Shown: positions 18,573-26,854 of the stretch, in pieces
Position numbering within the stretch: position 1 is the stretch's first letter
How the letters are laid out: each line of letters begins with the position of its first letter
From: Hyphomonas sp.
Lineage (GTDB): Bacteria > Pseudomonadota > Alphaproteobacteria > Caulobacterales > Hyphomonadaceae
DNA: 64,000 bases
Direction: 5' to 3'
Assembly: GCA_017792365.1 (NCBI GenBank)
Contig: CP051229.1
Span: 620,001 to 684,000, forward strand
Program-made: the position numbers and the translations under genes
Notes under the pieces: generated by a model
What the model saw: only the letters and a program-made list of their open reading frames with translations
Databases searched by the model: none
What the model was told of the DNA's origin: nothing

Positions 18573-19142
18573 ATGATTGTGGTCCGCAGCGCCCGGAATA
18601 CAGACGCCTCGAAGATCGCATCCGTACATGTCGAGACATGGAAGGAGGCCTATGCCGGCCTCCTCGACGGCGGCTTCCTCGACAGCATGACCGCCTCCCG
18701 GATGACCCGTCACTGGCGCAAGGCGCTGGATGAAAAGCGGCGCAATCTCGATGACGCAATCTTCGTCGCCGCGACGGAAAAGGATGTCGTCGGTTTCGTC
18801 ACCATCTCGGCCTGCCGCGATGTCTTCGCCCCGTGGGAGGCGGAGATCACCATGCTCTACGTGCTCGACGAGTACCGCGGGGCAGGCATCGGCCGCGCCC
18901 TCATGAAATCCGTCGCGGACCACGCGCTGGCGCGCGGCATGTTCTCCGGCGGCCTCTGGGTGCTGCGCGACAATCTGCACGCCCGCGGCTTCTACGAAGC
19001 GCTCGGCGGCGACCGCTGCGGCCGCAAGATGGACACGGTCGGCGGACGAACGGTCCCGCTGGTCGGCTATTCATGGTCGGAAATCGCCAGCCTGGCCGAA
19101 CGCACAGTTCCTCAACCCTTCCGCATCCGGAAGGCTGGCTAG
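18573..19142 (+). CDS. GNAT family N-acetyltransferase
   Basis: 189-residue acetyl-CoA-dependent N-acetyltransferase. The acetyl-CoA binding loop reads LDEYRGAGIGRALMKSV (R/Q-X-X-G-X-G/A), followed by WVLRDNLHARGFYEALGG. A strong Shine-Dalgarno, AAGGAGG, sits a few bases before the ATG at 18573. Substrate unknown. Confidence 0.92.
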   Translation: MIVVRSARNTDASKIASVHVETWKEAYAGLLDGGFLDSMTASRMTRHWRKALDEKRRNLDDAIFVAATEKDVVGFVTISACRDVFAPWEAEITMLYVLDEYRGAGIGRALMKSVADHALARGMFSGGLWVLRDNLHARGFYEALGGDRCGRKMDTVGGRTVPLVGYSWSEIASLAERTVPQPFRIRKAG

Positions 19143-19263
19143 CGCTCAGGGTCACGCCCTGACTTGCACTACCGGCGTCGATCACCCACACCTGATGGGA
19201 AGCTTTCCATAGCCCCCGGTTGCGAGCGCGCGCCGGGGCGCCGCTGCATCAGGAGATCGCGCC

Positions 19264-20544
19264 ATGAACTTCGAATACTCGGACAAGACGAAGGAATACA
19301 TCGCCCGCGTCTCCGACTTCATGGACAAGCACATCTTTCCAAATCTGGAGACCTTCACCCAGCAGCACGAAGCCGGCGATCGCTGGGTCACGCCCCAGAT
19401 CGTTCATGACCTGAAGGAGAAGGCCCGCGCCGAGGGCCTGTGGAACATGTTCATGCCGCCCCATCCGGAAACGGACGAGGGCGAATGGCAGGGCGCCGGT
19501 CTCACCAACATGGAATACGCGCCGCTCGCCGAGCTGATGGGCCGCGTCGGCTGGGCATCTGAGGTGTTCAACTGCTCAGCGCCCGACACCGGCAACATGG
19601 AAGTCCTCAAGCGCTACGGCACGCAGGAACAGAAGGAGCAATGGCTGCGCCCCCTGATGGACGGAAAGATCCGCTCCGCCTTCCTGATGACCGAACCGGA
19701 AGTCGCATCTTCTGATGCAACCAACATCCAGACCCGCATCGAGCGCGACGGCGATGAATACGTCATCAACGGTCGCAAGTGGTGGTCTTCCGGCGTCGGC
19801 GACAGCCACTGCAAGATCGCCATCGTCATGGGCAAGAACGATCCCGACGCGCCGAAGCACAAGCAGCAATCCCAGATCCTCGTCCCGCTCAACACGCCCG
19901 GCATCAAGGTCCTGCGCATGCTGCCGGTCTTCGGCTTCGACGACGCCCCCCACGGCCACGCCGAAGTCCTCCTTGAAAACGTGCGCGTCCCCGCCTCCAA
20001 CATCATCCTCGGCGAGGGCAGGGGCTTCGAGATCGCGCAGGGACGCCTCGGCCCAGGCCGCATCCACCACTGCATGCGCACGATCGGCTCGGTCGAGTTC
20101 GCGCTCGAACAGATGGTCCGCCGCCTCCTGTCCCGCGAAGCCTTCGGCAAGAAGATTATCGAACAGTCGGTCTGGGAGCAGCGCATCGGCGAAGCGCGCA
20201 CCGACATCGAGATGTGCCGGCTCCTCTGCCTCAAGGCCGCCTACATGATGGACACCGTCGGCAACAAGGTCGCCCGCAACGAGATCGCGATGATCAAGGT
20301 GGCCGGCCCGCGCATGGCCTGCCGCATCATCGACGAGGCGATCCAGGCTCACGGCGCCGCCGGCGTCACCACCGATTTCGGCCTCGCCAAGCGCTACGCC
20401 TCCATGCGCACCATGCGTCTCGCCGACGGACCGGACGAGGTTCACCTGCGCGCAATCGCCCGAAACGAGATCAAGAAGTATCGCGACAACACCTATTCGG
20501 CGAGCGTCGAGGACGACAACAAGACCGAAGGCGTCCGCTCCTGA
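19264..20544 (+). CDS. Acyl-CoA dehydrogenase (ACAD11-like)
   Basis: FAD-dependent dehydrogenase of 426 residues that introduces the alpha-beta double bond into acyl-CoAs. Family motifs are [55 protein letters not shown] and a C-terminal [19 protein letters not shown]. The length and the [10 protein letters not shown] segment fit the ACAD10/11-like subgroup. GGAG precedes the ATG at 19264. The electron acceptor ETF is not in the window. Confidence 0.95.
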   Translation: MNFEYSDKTKEYIARVSDFMDKHIFPNLETFTQQHEAGDRWVTPQIVHDLKEKARAEGLWNMFMPPHPETDEGEWQGAGLTNMEYAPLAELMGRVGWASEVFNCSAPDTGNMEVLKRYGTQEQKEQWLRPLMDGKIRSAFLMTEPEVASSDATNIQTRIERDGDEYVINGRKWWSSGVGDSHCKIAIVMGKNDPDAPKHKQQSQILVPLNTPGIKVLRMLPVFGFDDAPHGHAEVLLENVRVPASNIILGEGRGFEIAQGRLGPGRIHHCMRTIGSVEFALEQMVRRLLSREAFGKKIIEQSVWEQRIGEARTDIEMCRLLCLKAAYMMDTVGNKVARNEIAMIKVAGPRMACRIIDEAIQAHGAAGVTTDFGLAKRYASMRTMRLADGPDEVHLRAIARNEIKKYRDNTYSASVEDDNKTEGVRS

Positions 20545-20576
20545 CCCCGCAGTCGCGCGCAAACGCCAGCCATCCG

Positions 20577-20615
20577 AACGCTTGAGAGCGGCCTTTCGCG
20601 CCGGTTTCAAGCGTT
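20577..20615. repeat. Stem-loop after acyl-CoA dehydrogenase gene
   Basis: Perfect 9-bp inverted repeat: AACGCTTGA (20577-20585) and TCAAGCGTT (20607-20615), with a GC-rich loop that can itself pair. It lies 33 bp past the stop at 20544 and is directly followed by a second hairpin. There is no U-run, so it is either a Rho-dependent or processing hairpin or part of a small RNA. Confidence 0.6.
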
Positions 20616-20616
20616 G

Positions 20617-20632
20617 GGGGGCTAACGCCCCC
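20617..20632. repeat. Short perfect hairpin GGGGGC-TAAC-GCCCCC
   Basis: Six perfect GC pairs around a TAAC tetraloop, immediately after the stem-loop at 20577-20615. Together they probably form the 3' boundary of the acyl-CoA dehydrogenase transcript. The rest of 20633-20828 contains no feature that I can identify. Confidence 0.55.
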
Positions 20633-20828
20633 GTCACTCTCCCGCATTGAGTGAAGCGGCTCGCCACTCCTCACCGCCTTGCATACCTTTTCCCAGCGTT
20701 ATCGACGATACGCGGTCCGAGCCTTGCGTCCGGACCAATGGGAGACTCCGTCAGCGTGCGCCCGACAGGACCAGGCGGCGCCCTGAACGGTTCGGTGCAG
20801 CGAACGGTGGGGAAGGACAAACAGCGCC

Positions 20829-21857
20829 GTGGAGATGCTGGGGTCAATCAAGCAGATGGTGAGGCCGATGCTCCGGCCCTTCGCCCCGACGATTGGACGC
20901 ACAGCCCGCAGCGGCGAGCTGCTCGCCACATTCGCCCGCGGCGTCCGCGTCGACTGGTTCAGCGAGTGGAACCCCGTCCTCGACGACGCGCTCAACCTCC
21001 TGCCGCCGCCCCCTGGCTGCACCCTCGACCAGTACCGAGAACTCCTCCAGCCAACCTCAGCGCACAAGCAGCACGCGCTGATCACCCAGCAGGGCGATCT
21101 CCTCGCCATCATCTCCCTGCGCCGCCGCGCCGCGACATGGGAGCCCGTCAGCCTCCAGACGATCTCCGGCTACATCGCGCCCGCGGCCAGCGAAGACGGC
21201 CTGCGCCTCGCGCTCCGCTCGCTTGGCCGCGAAGTTCAGGTGCCCTTCGGCCTCAGCGCCGACGTCCTCAAGCTGATGCCGCGCACCTCATGGACCTACG
21301 ACTATGTCGAGATCGACCTGCGGTCCGACTACCAGTCGCACTGGCTCCGCAACGGCCGCAAGCACCACAAGCACGTCCGGAGCGCCGAAACCAAATGTGC
21401 GGGCATGGACCTTCGTTTCGATGACAAAGACGACCTCGAATGGATCGTGAACCAGTGGCGCATCCAGTGGGCGCATGACGAAGAGCAGGAAATCTGCGCC
21501 GCCGACGATCGCATCCGCTTCTGGAAATCGCTCGGCGCGCCCTCCCGCGACAGCGGCAAACTCGGCGTACAGGTCGTCCAGCTTCTCGACGGCGACAAGC
21601 GCGTCGCCGGCGTCATCGACACCTATCGCGGCGACGATGTCCAGGGACAGTGCATGGCGCGCCTCGACGAATATCGCAGGGCGGGTCCGGGAACGCGCGC
21701 CCTTGCGGCCTCCATGGAAAGAGGCGCAGAGCGCGGCTTCAAGACGCTCAACATGGGCGGCGGGGACTACAAGAATCTCTGGGGCCCGCTTGCCGGCAAA
21801 CGCTACGGCGCCATCTTCCGCCCGGCCTCCGTCGAGTGGCTGCACCGCCTCAACTGA
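20829..21857 (+). CDS. GNAT/BioF2-like acetyltransferase
   Basis: 342-residue protein resembling the BioF2-like (CelD/BcsL-type) acetyltransferase group. The recognisable part is the central and C-terminal fold: SHWLRNGRKHHKHVRSAETK, RVAGVIDTYRGDDVQGQC, LDEYRRAGPGTRALAASMER (acetyl-CoA loop-like) and GFKTLNMGGGDYKNLWGPL. GTG at 20829 is taken as the start; ATG at 20835 is possible. Members act in polysaccharide or glycoconjugate modification, but no substrate can be named. Its stop is directly followed by a 7-bp hairpin. Confidence 0.75.
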   Translation: MEMLGSIKQMVRPMLRPFAPTIGRTARSGELLATFARGVRVDWFSEWNPVLDDALNLLPPPPGCTLDQYRELLQPTSAHKQHALITQQGDLLAIISLRRRAATWEPVSLQTISGYIAPAASEDGLRLALRSLGREVQVPFGLSADVLKLMPRTSWTYDYVEIDLRSDYQSHWLRNGRKHHKHVRSAETKCAGMDLRFDDKDDLEWIVNQWRIQWAHDEEQEICAADDRIRFWKSLGAPSRDSGKLGVQVVQLLDGDKRVAGVIDTYRGDDVQGQCMARLDEYRRAGPGTRALAASMERGAERGFKTLNMGGGDYKNLWGPLAGKRYGAIFRPASVEWLHRLN

Positions 21858-21882
21858 CGTTCCGCAGCCCTCCGCCGGAACG
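21858..21882 (+). terminator. Possible terminator hairpin after the BioF2-like gene
   Basis: Arms CGTTCCG (21858-21864) and CGGAACG (21876-21882), starting one base after the stop codon. There is no T-run downstream, so it is only a candidate terminator. Confidence 0.45.
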
Positions 21883-21935
21883 TGGATAGATCCCGCCTTG
21901 TCCACGCCTGTTCAGACCCGCGCTAATCTCTCGTC

Positions 21936-22274
21936 ATGACACAAGCGCGTAGACCTATGCTCCGGGAAGTGATGACCCCCACCTTGACGCTTTGCCAGCT
22001 ATTGCTGGCGGCGTTGGCGTACGCCTGCGCGGAGCTTGTGCAAAACCTCCTGCATCGCAGACGCGCTTCGCAAGTCGCGCACGATCCGTCCTCGCCGCCC
22101 ACCGCAACGCGATCCGGAACGGCAACGCGTAATCGTCTCCGCGCAACAAGCGTCTCCAGCACGCTATGGCCGCAACCGGCCCATGCGCCGCCGGGCCTTT
22201 GCGCGGCGCCGCAACCTGCAGGATCCGGCCAGCGTCGCTCTGCGCGCCCGGCCCAGTCTCCCGGAGCTTCCTGA
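21936..22274 (+). CDS. Possible small membrane protein, doubtful
   Basis: The 545-bp gap 21858-22402 has no recognised gene. An open frame from ATG 21936 codes for one hydrophobic helix (LTLCQLLLAALAYACAEL) and then an arginine/proline/serine-rich tail that looks non-biological. From about 22070 a second plus-strand frame reads more plausibly (contains RPMRRRAFARRRNLQDPASV), so a frameshifted short membrane protein is conceivable. No homologue recognised. Alternatively the gap is non-coding leader for the PepSY gene. Confidence 0.25.
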   Translation: MTQARRPMLREVMTPTLTLCQLLLAALAYACAELVQNLLHRRRASQVAHDPSSPPTATRSGTATRNRLRATSVSSTLWPQPAHAPPGLCAAPQPAGSGQRRSARPAQSPGAS

Positions 22275-22402
22275 CCCCAACGCCGCCCCAACCCGGGCCA
22301 TGACAAACCTGATCAAACACCCGCTCCGCATGGACCCCCTGCCGGAAGCGCCCGCGCACGTCCAATCTTGCCCGCCCCGGCGCCCCGGCGTATCCGCCAG
22401 AC

Positions 22403-23113
22403 ATGAACAGCGCCCATTTCGCCTTCTGGATTCGCCGTCTCCACAAATGGCTGGGCCTCATCATCGGGATACAGCTCCTGATCTGGACGGTGACCGGGCT
22501 CTTCTTCACGCTCTTCGCAATCGAACGTGTACGCGGCGACGACATGTTCGTTCAGCCCGAAGCCGCCATCGTCGATCTCTCCCGCGTCAACATCACGCTC
22601 GAACAGGCGCTAGATGAAGTCGCCGAGGATCGTCCGACATCCGCAACCCTGCGCAGCCTCGGCGACGACCCGGTCTACGAAATCCGCGCCGCCATCGGCG
22701 TCTTTCTGGTCTCGGCGGAAACCGGTCGCATCGTCTCCCCCGTACAGGAAGAAACCGCGCGCCAGATCATGACGGACGCCTGGCGCGGCGAAGGCGCCCT
22801 GCAATCGCTTGAGCTGATCGAAGAGGCCCCAAGGGAAACGGGGCAGTCAGGCCGGGTCTGGGCCGGCCGCTTCGAGGGCAGGGGATCGCCAACCCTCTAC
22901 GTCAACGCCGCCACAGGCGCGGTCGGTCCGGTCAGAACCGACCTCTGGCGCACCTATGATTTCCTCTGGGCGCTGCACATCATGGATTACACCGAACGCG
23001 AAAATTACAACCATCCGCTGATCATCGCAGCCGCAATCCTCGCTCTGTCGGTGATCCTGCTCGGGGTCACGCTCCTGATCCAGCGCGCAGCGCGCGGCGT
23101 ACTCTTCCGGTAG
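22403..23113 (+). CDS. PepSY domain membrane protein
   Basis: 236-residue protein with an N-terminal helix in the PepSY_TM context (FWIRRLHKWLGLIIGIQLLIW), a periplasmic PepSY region (ITLEQALDEVAEDRPTSATL; SPTLYVNAATGAVGPVRTD) and a C-terminal helix (LIIAAAILALSVILLGVTLL). The motif FLWALHIMDYTERENYNHP is typical of this family, which includes iron-uptake and reductase-associated proteins. It probably works with the small membrane protein 12 bp downstream. Confidence 0.9.
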   Translation: MNSAHFAFWIRRLHKWLGLIIGIQLLIWTVTGLFFTLFAIERVRGDDMFVQPEAAIVDLSRVNITLEQALDEVAEDRPTSATLRSLGDDPVYEIRAAIGVFLVSAETGRIVSPVQEETARQIMTDAWRGEGALQSLELIEEAPRETGQSGRVWAGRFEGRGSPTLYVNAATGAVGPVRTDLWRTYDFLWALHIMDYTERENYNHPLIIAAAILALSVILLGVTLLIQRAARGVLFR

Positions 23114-23125
23114 GGAGAGAACATA

Positions 23126-23509
23126 ATGACCATCTTCGATATTCTTGCGCTGACGGCTTGCGCTGTCGGCGCCGGGCTTGGCGGCTACGCCTTCATCAAC
23201 CCCGGCTGGGCCTCGCGCCTCGTGCGCCTCGTCCCCATGGAGGGCAAGAAAGAGGGCCCGTCCGAATTCCGCGCCACGCTCGGGCTCCTGTTCTTCGGCG
23301 CCCACGCCTTCGCCGCCTGGGCGCTCGTCACATCGCAAGCGGGCGCCGACATGGCCGCAGCCACCCTCGGCGCAGCATGGCTGGGCTCGTCTGTCGGTCG
23401 CGCGGTCTCACTTTTTGTCGACAACACCGTGTCGCGCCTGAACGTCTTCAACGTCTTCTTTGAATTCACGTTCGGCTGCGCGCTGTTTTCACCGCTGCTG
23501 CTCGCCTAG
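23126..23509 (+). CDS. Four-helix membrane protein, unknown function
   Basis: 127-residue protein with about four predicted membrane helices, including ILALTACAVGAGLGGYAF and LFFGAHAFAAWALVTS, and a conserved-looking SLFVDNTVSRLNVFNVFFE stretch near the C-terminus. DUF4345-like layout is possible. AGGGAGAG precedes the ATG at 23126. It is 12 bp after the PepSY gene, so an operon is likely. Its 3' end overlaps the convergent small gene by 4 bp. Confidence 0.8.
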   Translation: MTIFDILALTACAVGAGLGGYAFINPGWASRLVRLVPMEGKKEGPSEFRATLGLLFFGAHAFAAWALVTSQAGADMAAATLGAAWLGSSVGRAVSLFVDNTVSRLNVFNVFFEFTFGCALFSPLLLA

Positions 23510-23709
23510 TCCTCTTCCTCGTCGGACTTGCGCACCCGGGTCGCGCCGCCGGGCCGCTCGAACGCTCGCTTTTTCTCGTCCCGCGTACCCACTTTCCGCG
23601 CCAGCTCGCCGCCGCTGCGACCGCCTTCTTCTGGCGTGCCGTCTTCCTGGCCAAGCGATTCCGGCGTCTCCAGCGCTTCCTGTCTTGTCGTCGGTCGGGT
23701 CTTGCTCAT
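23506..23709 (-). CDS. Small highly charged protein, unknown function
   Basis: 67 residues, with nearly half charged and no hydrophobic core (for example TRDEKKRAFERPGG and a DEEED C-terminus), so it is likely disordered. The start at 23709 is supported by a perfect AAGGAGG about 8 bases upstream, the best ribosome-binding site in the neighbourhood; this argues that it is a real gene. Divergent from rluB with about 80 bp between. No family recognised. Confidence 0.65.
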   Translation of the reverse strand: MSKTRPTTRQEALETPESLGQEDGTPEEGGRSGGELARKVGTRDEKKRAFERPGGATRVRKSDEEED

Positions 23710-23789
23710 TGCGGTCCTCCTTTCTACCACCAACGTAGGCGGGCAAGTCGCGGTTCCGCTATTAGCGGAGCGTCGCGAGACGGACCATC

Positions 23790-24650
23790 ATGACAGACGA
23801 CACAGACACCTCATCCACCGAACGCATCGCAAAATACCTCGCCCGCGCAGGCGTCGCCTCCCGGCGCGAGGTCGAACGCATGATCGAGGACGGCCGCGTC
23901 ATCGTCGACGGCGAGAAGCTCTCGACGCCAGCCTTCAAGGTCTCCGGGTCTGAAACCATCACGGTAGACGGCAAACCCGTCCGGCCGCCGCAGCAGACGC
24001 GCCTCTGGCGCTTCCACAAGCCGGTCGGTCTGGTCACGACCAACACCGACCCCGAGGGACGCCCCACCGTCTTCAGCGCACTCCCAGCGAGATTTCCACG
24101 CTGCGTCACGGTCGGCCGGCTGGACCTCAACACCGAAGGCCTCCTGCTGCTCACCAACGACGGCGAACTCGCCCGAACGCTCGAACTGCCGGCTACAGGC
24201 CTCAAGCGCACCTACCGGGCGAGAGCGTTCGGCGCCGTCGACCAGCCGCAGCTCAACACGCTGCTGGACGGCGTCACCTATGAAGGCGTCACCTACCGCT
24301 CCATCCGCGCCCGCCTCGTCAAACGCACCGGCGCCAACGCATGGATCGAGATGACGCTGACCGAAGGCAAGAAGCGCGAAGCCCGCCGCGCGCTCGAAAG
24401 CCTCGGCCTCAGGGTCTCCCGCCTGATCCGCACCGCATACGGCCCCATCAAGCTCGATGACCTTCCTGTCGGCGAAGTCGATGAGGTCCCAACCGAGGAT
24501 CTCGCCGCGGCATTCGGCAAGGTGCACCCACCCTTGAACGCACTGAAGTCCCCTGCATCCTCGCAATCACGCCAGGGGCCTGTCCCACAGCCCCGGAAGG
24601 GCGCTAGGGTGGCGCGCAAACACAAGAACCGGAGAGAAACGCCGAGATGA
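23790..24650 (+). CDS. rluB: 23S rRNA pseudouridine synthase (RluB/RsuA family)
   Basis: Converts uridine to pseudouridine in rRNA. 286 residues: an N-terminal S4 RNA-binding domain (RIAKYLARAGVASRREVERM, then IVDGEKLSTPAFKV) followed by the catalytic domain with the active-site aspartate in GRLDLNTEGLLLLTNDG, and LTEGKKREARRALESLGLRV near the end. The C-terminal tail is basic. The stop overlaps the GST start (ATGA). The RluB-versus-RluE/F/RsuA assignment is by best overall resemblance. Confidence 0.92.
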   Translation: MTDDTDTSSTERIAKYLARAGVASRREVERMIEDGRVIVDGEKLSTPAFKVSGSETITVDGKPVRPPQQTRLWRFHKPVGLVTTNTDPEGRPTVFSALPARFPRCVTVGRLDLNTEGLLLLTNDGELARTLELPATGLKRTYRARAFGAVDQPQLNTLLDGVTYEGVTYRSIRARLVKRTGANAWIEMTLTEGKKREARRALESLGLRVSRLIRTAYGPIKLDDLPVGEVDEVPTEDLAAAFGKVHPPLNALKSPASSQSRQGPVPQPRKGARVARKHKNRRETPR

Positions 24651-25261
24651 AACTCTACACCGCAGACCGCGCACCCAATCCAGATCGCGTGAAGTATTTC
24701 CTCTCCGCCAAGGGCAAGTGGGACGAGATCGACAAGCAGGAAATCTCCATCATCGAGAAACAGCACCGCCAGCCGGACTATCTGGCGATCTCGCCGCTCG
24801 GCCACGTCCCGGCGCTGGTGCTCGACGATGGCACCGCGCTCACCGAAAGCCGCGCCATCTGCACCTACTTCGAGAGCGTCTATCCCGACCCGAACCTCAT
24901 GGGCCGCGACGCGAAGGAACGCGCCGTCATCGAGATGTGGGATCGCCGCGTGGAACTGACCTACCTTGTCGCGATGGCGGGCTGGTTCCGCCATTCGCAT
25001 CCCGCCATGGCCGAACTCGAAGTCCCGCAGGTCGCCGACTGGGCGCAGAGCTGCCAGGGCAAGGTCGAGAAGGCGGCGGACTTCTTCGCCGACCGCCTGT
25101 CGAACTCGGAGTTCGTCGCGGGCGACCGCTTCACCATCGCCGACATCACCCTCCACGTCGGCTTCGGCTTCGGCCGTATCGTGAAGTTCAAGCCGTGGGA
25201 ATCCCGCCCGGCGCTCGCCGCATGGCGTGAGCGGATCGCCGCCGTGCCCGGCATGTCCTGA
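24647..25261 (+). CDS. Glutathione S-transferase family protein
   Basis: 204-residue GST: a thioredoxin-like N-terminal domain (MKLYTADRAPNPDRVKYFLS; cis-proline region PLGHVPALVLDDG; glutathione-binding ALTESRAICTYFE) and a helical C-terminal domain (VAGDRFTIADITLHVGFGF). Coupled to rluB by a 4-bp overlap. Substrate unknown; detoxification or stress roles are typical. Confidence 0.93.
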   Translation: MKLYTADRAPNPDRVKYFLSAKGKWDEIDKQEISIIEKQHRQPDYLAISPLGHVPALVLDDGTALTESRAICTYFESVYPDPNLMGRDAKERAVIEMWDRRVELTYLVAMAGWFRHSHPAMAELEVPQVADWAQSCQGKVEKAADFFADRLSNSEFVAGDRFTIADITLHVGFGFGRIVKFKPWESRPALAAWRERIAAVPGMS

Positions 25262-25316
25262 TCGTCGCGAGAAGCCCGGCGGCGCGAAATCCCAACCCGC
25301 CGGGCGACATGCCTGC

Positions 25317-25739
25317 CTAGCTCTTCACGCGCATGATGACAGACGTGAAGCTAAGGATCGGCTTGTCGCCGGCCGAGATCAGCCCGCGCACGTAGATGAT
25401 CCGGCCGCCAGCCTTGGTCACCTCGCCGCGCGCCTCCAGAACATCGCCCTCCACAGCGGCGTTCAGGAAGTCGCCGGAAAGGTTCACGGTCACCCCACGC
25501 CCGGCGATATCCTTGTCAGCGATCGCAAAGCAGGAGAAATCGGCAAACGTCAGCAGACACCCGCCATGCACCGCCCCGCCGGCATTGAGATGCCGCGGCT
25601 CCACCCTGAAACGGGTCACGACGCCGCCGTCCGCATCCAACCTGTAGTAGAACGGGCCGCTCCCGGTCTCGAACTTGTCGCTCGGCCATGTCTTCCAGCC
25701 GGCAAATTCGCCTTCAGTGATCTCGACAGCTTCGGGCAC
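25317..25739 (-). CDS. PaaI family hot-dog thioesterase
   Basis: 140-residue hot-dog fold thioesterase. The catalytic region reads HLNAGGAVHGGCLLTFADFS (the HGG motif typical of PaaI/4HBT-II), followed by VTVNLSGDFLNAAVEGDVLEA. The GTG start at 25739 is chosen because AGGAGGA lies about 7 bases upstream; an in-frame ATG at 25799 would add a non-conserved basic lead. It probably hydrolyses an acyl- or aryl-CoA; substrate unknown. Confidence 0.9.
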   Translation of the reverse strand: MPEAVEITEGEFAGWKTWPSDKFETGSGPFYYRLDADGGVVTRFRVEPRHLNAGGAVHGGCLLTFADFSCFAIADKDIAGRGVTVNLSGDFLNAAVEGDVLEARGEVTKAGGRIIYVRGLISAGDKPILSFTSVIMRVKS

Positions 25740-25872
25740 CCGGTTCCTCCTCAACGCAACCCCGCGGCCACCCTTAGCCCGCCGGGCAGGGCGGCTCAAA
25801 CCCCGATATTACTGAGCCCCGTCCGCATCTTGCCCTAGCCGCCGCCATCGCGTATCCCCCTTGCTCCCGCGC

Positions 25873-25948
25873 AGGGGTATAGCTCAGTTGGTAGAGCATC
25901 GGTCTCCAAAACCGAGGGTCGGGGGTTCGAGTCCCTCTGCCCCTGCCA
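25873..25948 (+). tRNA. tRNA-Trp (anticodon CCA)
   Basis: 76-nt cloverleaf. Acceptor arm AGGGGTA pairs with TGCCCCT; D-arm GCTC-loop-GAGC; anticodon stem-loop ends in CTCCAAA with anticodon CCA; T-arm GGGGGTTCGAGTCCCTC; CCA is encoded at the 3' end. Pairing of the acceptor includes one T-G wobble. Between two minus-strand genes. No secE/nusG follows, unlike in many alphaproteobacteria. Confidence 0.98.
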
Positions 25949-25963
25949 GGGAAATCCTGACAA

Positions 25964-26854
25964 TCAGGCGCTCCAGTCGATCCTGGAAAAAAGCCCTGTC
26001 GGCAGGAGGTTGCCGCGGCCTTGTTCGCGGATCGCCATCTCCCCGCAGGTCATCCGCCCGCCCAGCCCGTCCATCGCGCCCGCAAGCGCCTGCGCAACCG
26101 ACACGTAGGACAGCCGCACCGCATAGACCGTCGCAACCACGCACAGCGGCTCCGGACTGAGGAGCTCGCGGACAACGCTCAGTAGCCGCCCGAAATCCTC
26201 CTCGAACTTCCAGACCTCATTCTTCGGCCCGCGTCCATACTTGGGCGGGTCAAAGACGATGGCGTCATACGTCCGCCCGCGCCGCACCTCGCGCTCCATG
26301 AACTTCATGGCGTCATCGCAGATCCACCGGATCGGCTTGTCGTCAAGGCCGGACAGCTCCTGGTTCTCCCGCGCATGCGCAATCGCCTTCGGAGACGCAT
26401 CGCAGTGCACGACATCCGCTCCCGCCGCCGCAGCCGCCAGCGTCATCATGCCGGTATAGCCAAACACGTTGAGCAGCCGCACCGGCCGCCGCGCCCGCTC
26501 GACGCGTTCCGCCACCCACCGCCAGTGCACGGAATGCTCCGGGAAAACGCCCATATGGCGGAAGGATGCGCACCGCGCCTTCAGCCGGATCGAATCCCAC
26601 GACAGCTGCCATTCATCCGGGGGCGGCGCACCGGGATACTGCCAGCGACCTTTTTCCTCATCTTCTTTCGCGCTGAACTCCGCATCCGCTGTCCAGCGCT
26701 CAACGGGGCTCTGCGGCGCCCACAACGCCTGCGGGTCCGGACGATTGACGGTCACCGACCCAAAGCGTTCAAGCTTGCGCCCATCGCCGCTATCCAGCAG
26801 CGCATAGTCGCTCCAGTCGTCAGAAACGAGCAGTTCCGTGCGCAATTCGGTCAT
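25964..26854 (-). CDS. Class I SAM-dependent rRNA methyltransferase-like (RlmI-type)
   Basis: 296-residue SAM-dependent methyltransferase of the RlmI/YccW-like group. SAM motif I is VRLLNVFGYTGMMTLAAAAAG, the acidic loop is VVHCDASPKAIAHARENQ, and the catalytic/substrate loop is AIVFDPPKYGRGPKNEVW. The ATG at 26854 overlaps the upstream TrmH-family gene stop by 4 bp. The PUA domain of full RlmI is not evident, so the RNA target is uncertain. Confidence 0.88.
   Translation of the reverse strand: MTELRTELLVSDDWSDYALLDSGDGRKLERFGSVTVNRPDPQALWAPQSPVERWTADAEFSAKEDEEKGRWQYPGAPPPDEWQLSWDSIRLKARCASFRHMGVFPEHSVHWRWVAERVERARRPVRLLNVFGYTGMMTLAAAAAGADVVHCDASPKAIAHARENQELSGLDDKPIRWICDDAMKFMEREVRRGRTYDAIVFDPPKYGRGPKNEVWKFEEDFGRLLSVVRELLSPEPLCVVATVYAVRLSYVSVAQALAGAMDGLGGRMTCGEMAIREQGRGNLLPTGLFSRIDWSA

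Noticed and set aside
25873-25948. tRNA-Trp as an integration site for a mobile island
   Set aside because: No repeat of the tRNA 3' end, integrase or phage gene was found nearby, and both flanks hold ordinary housekeeping genes.
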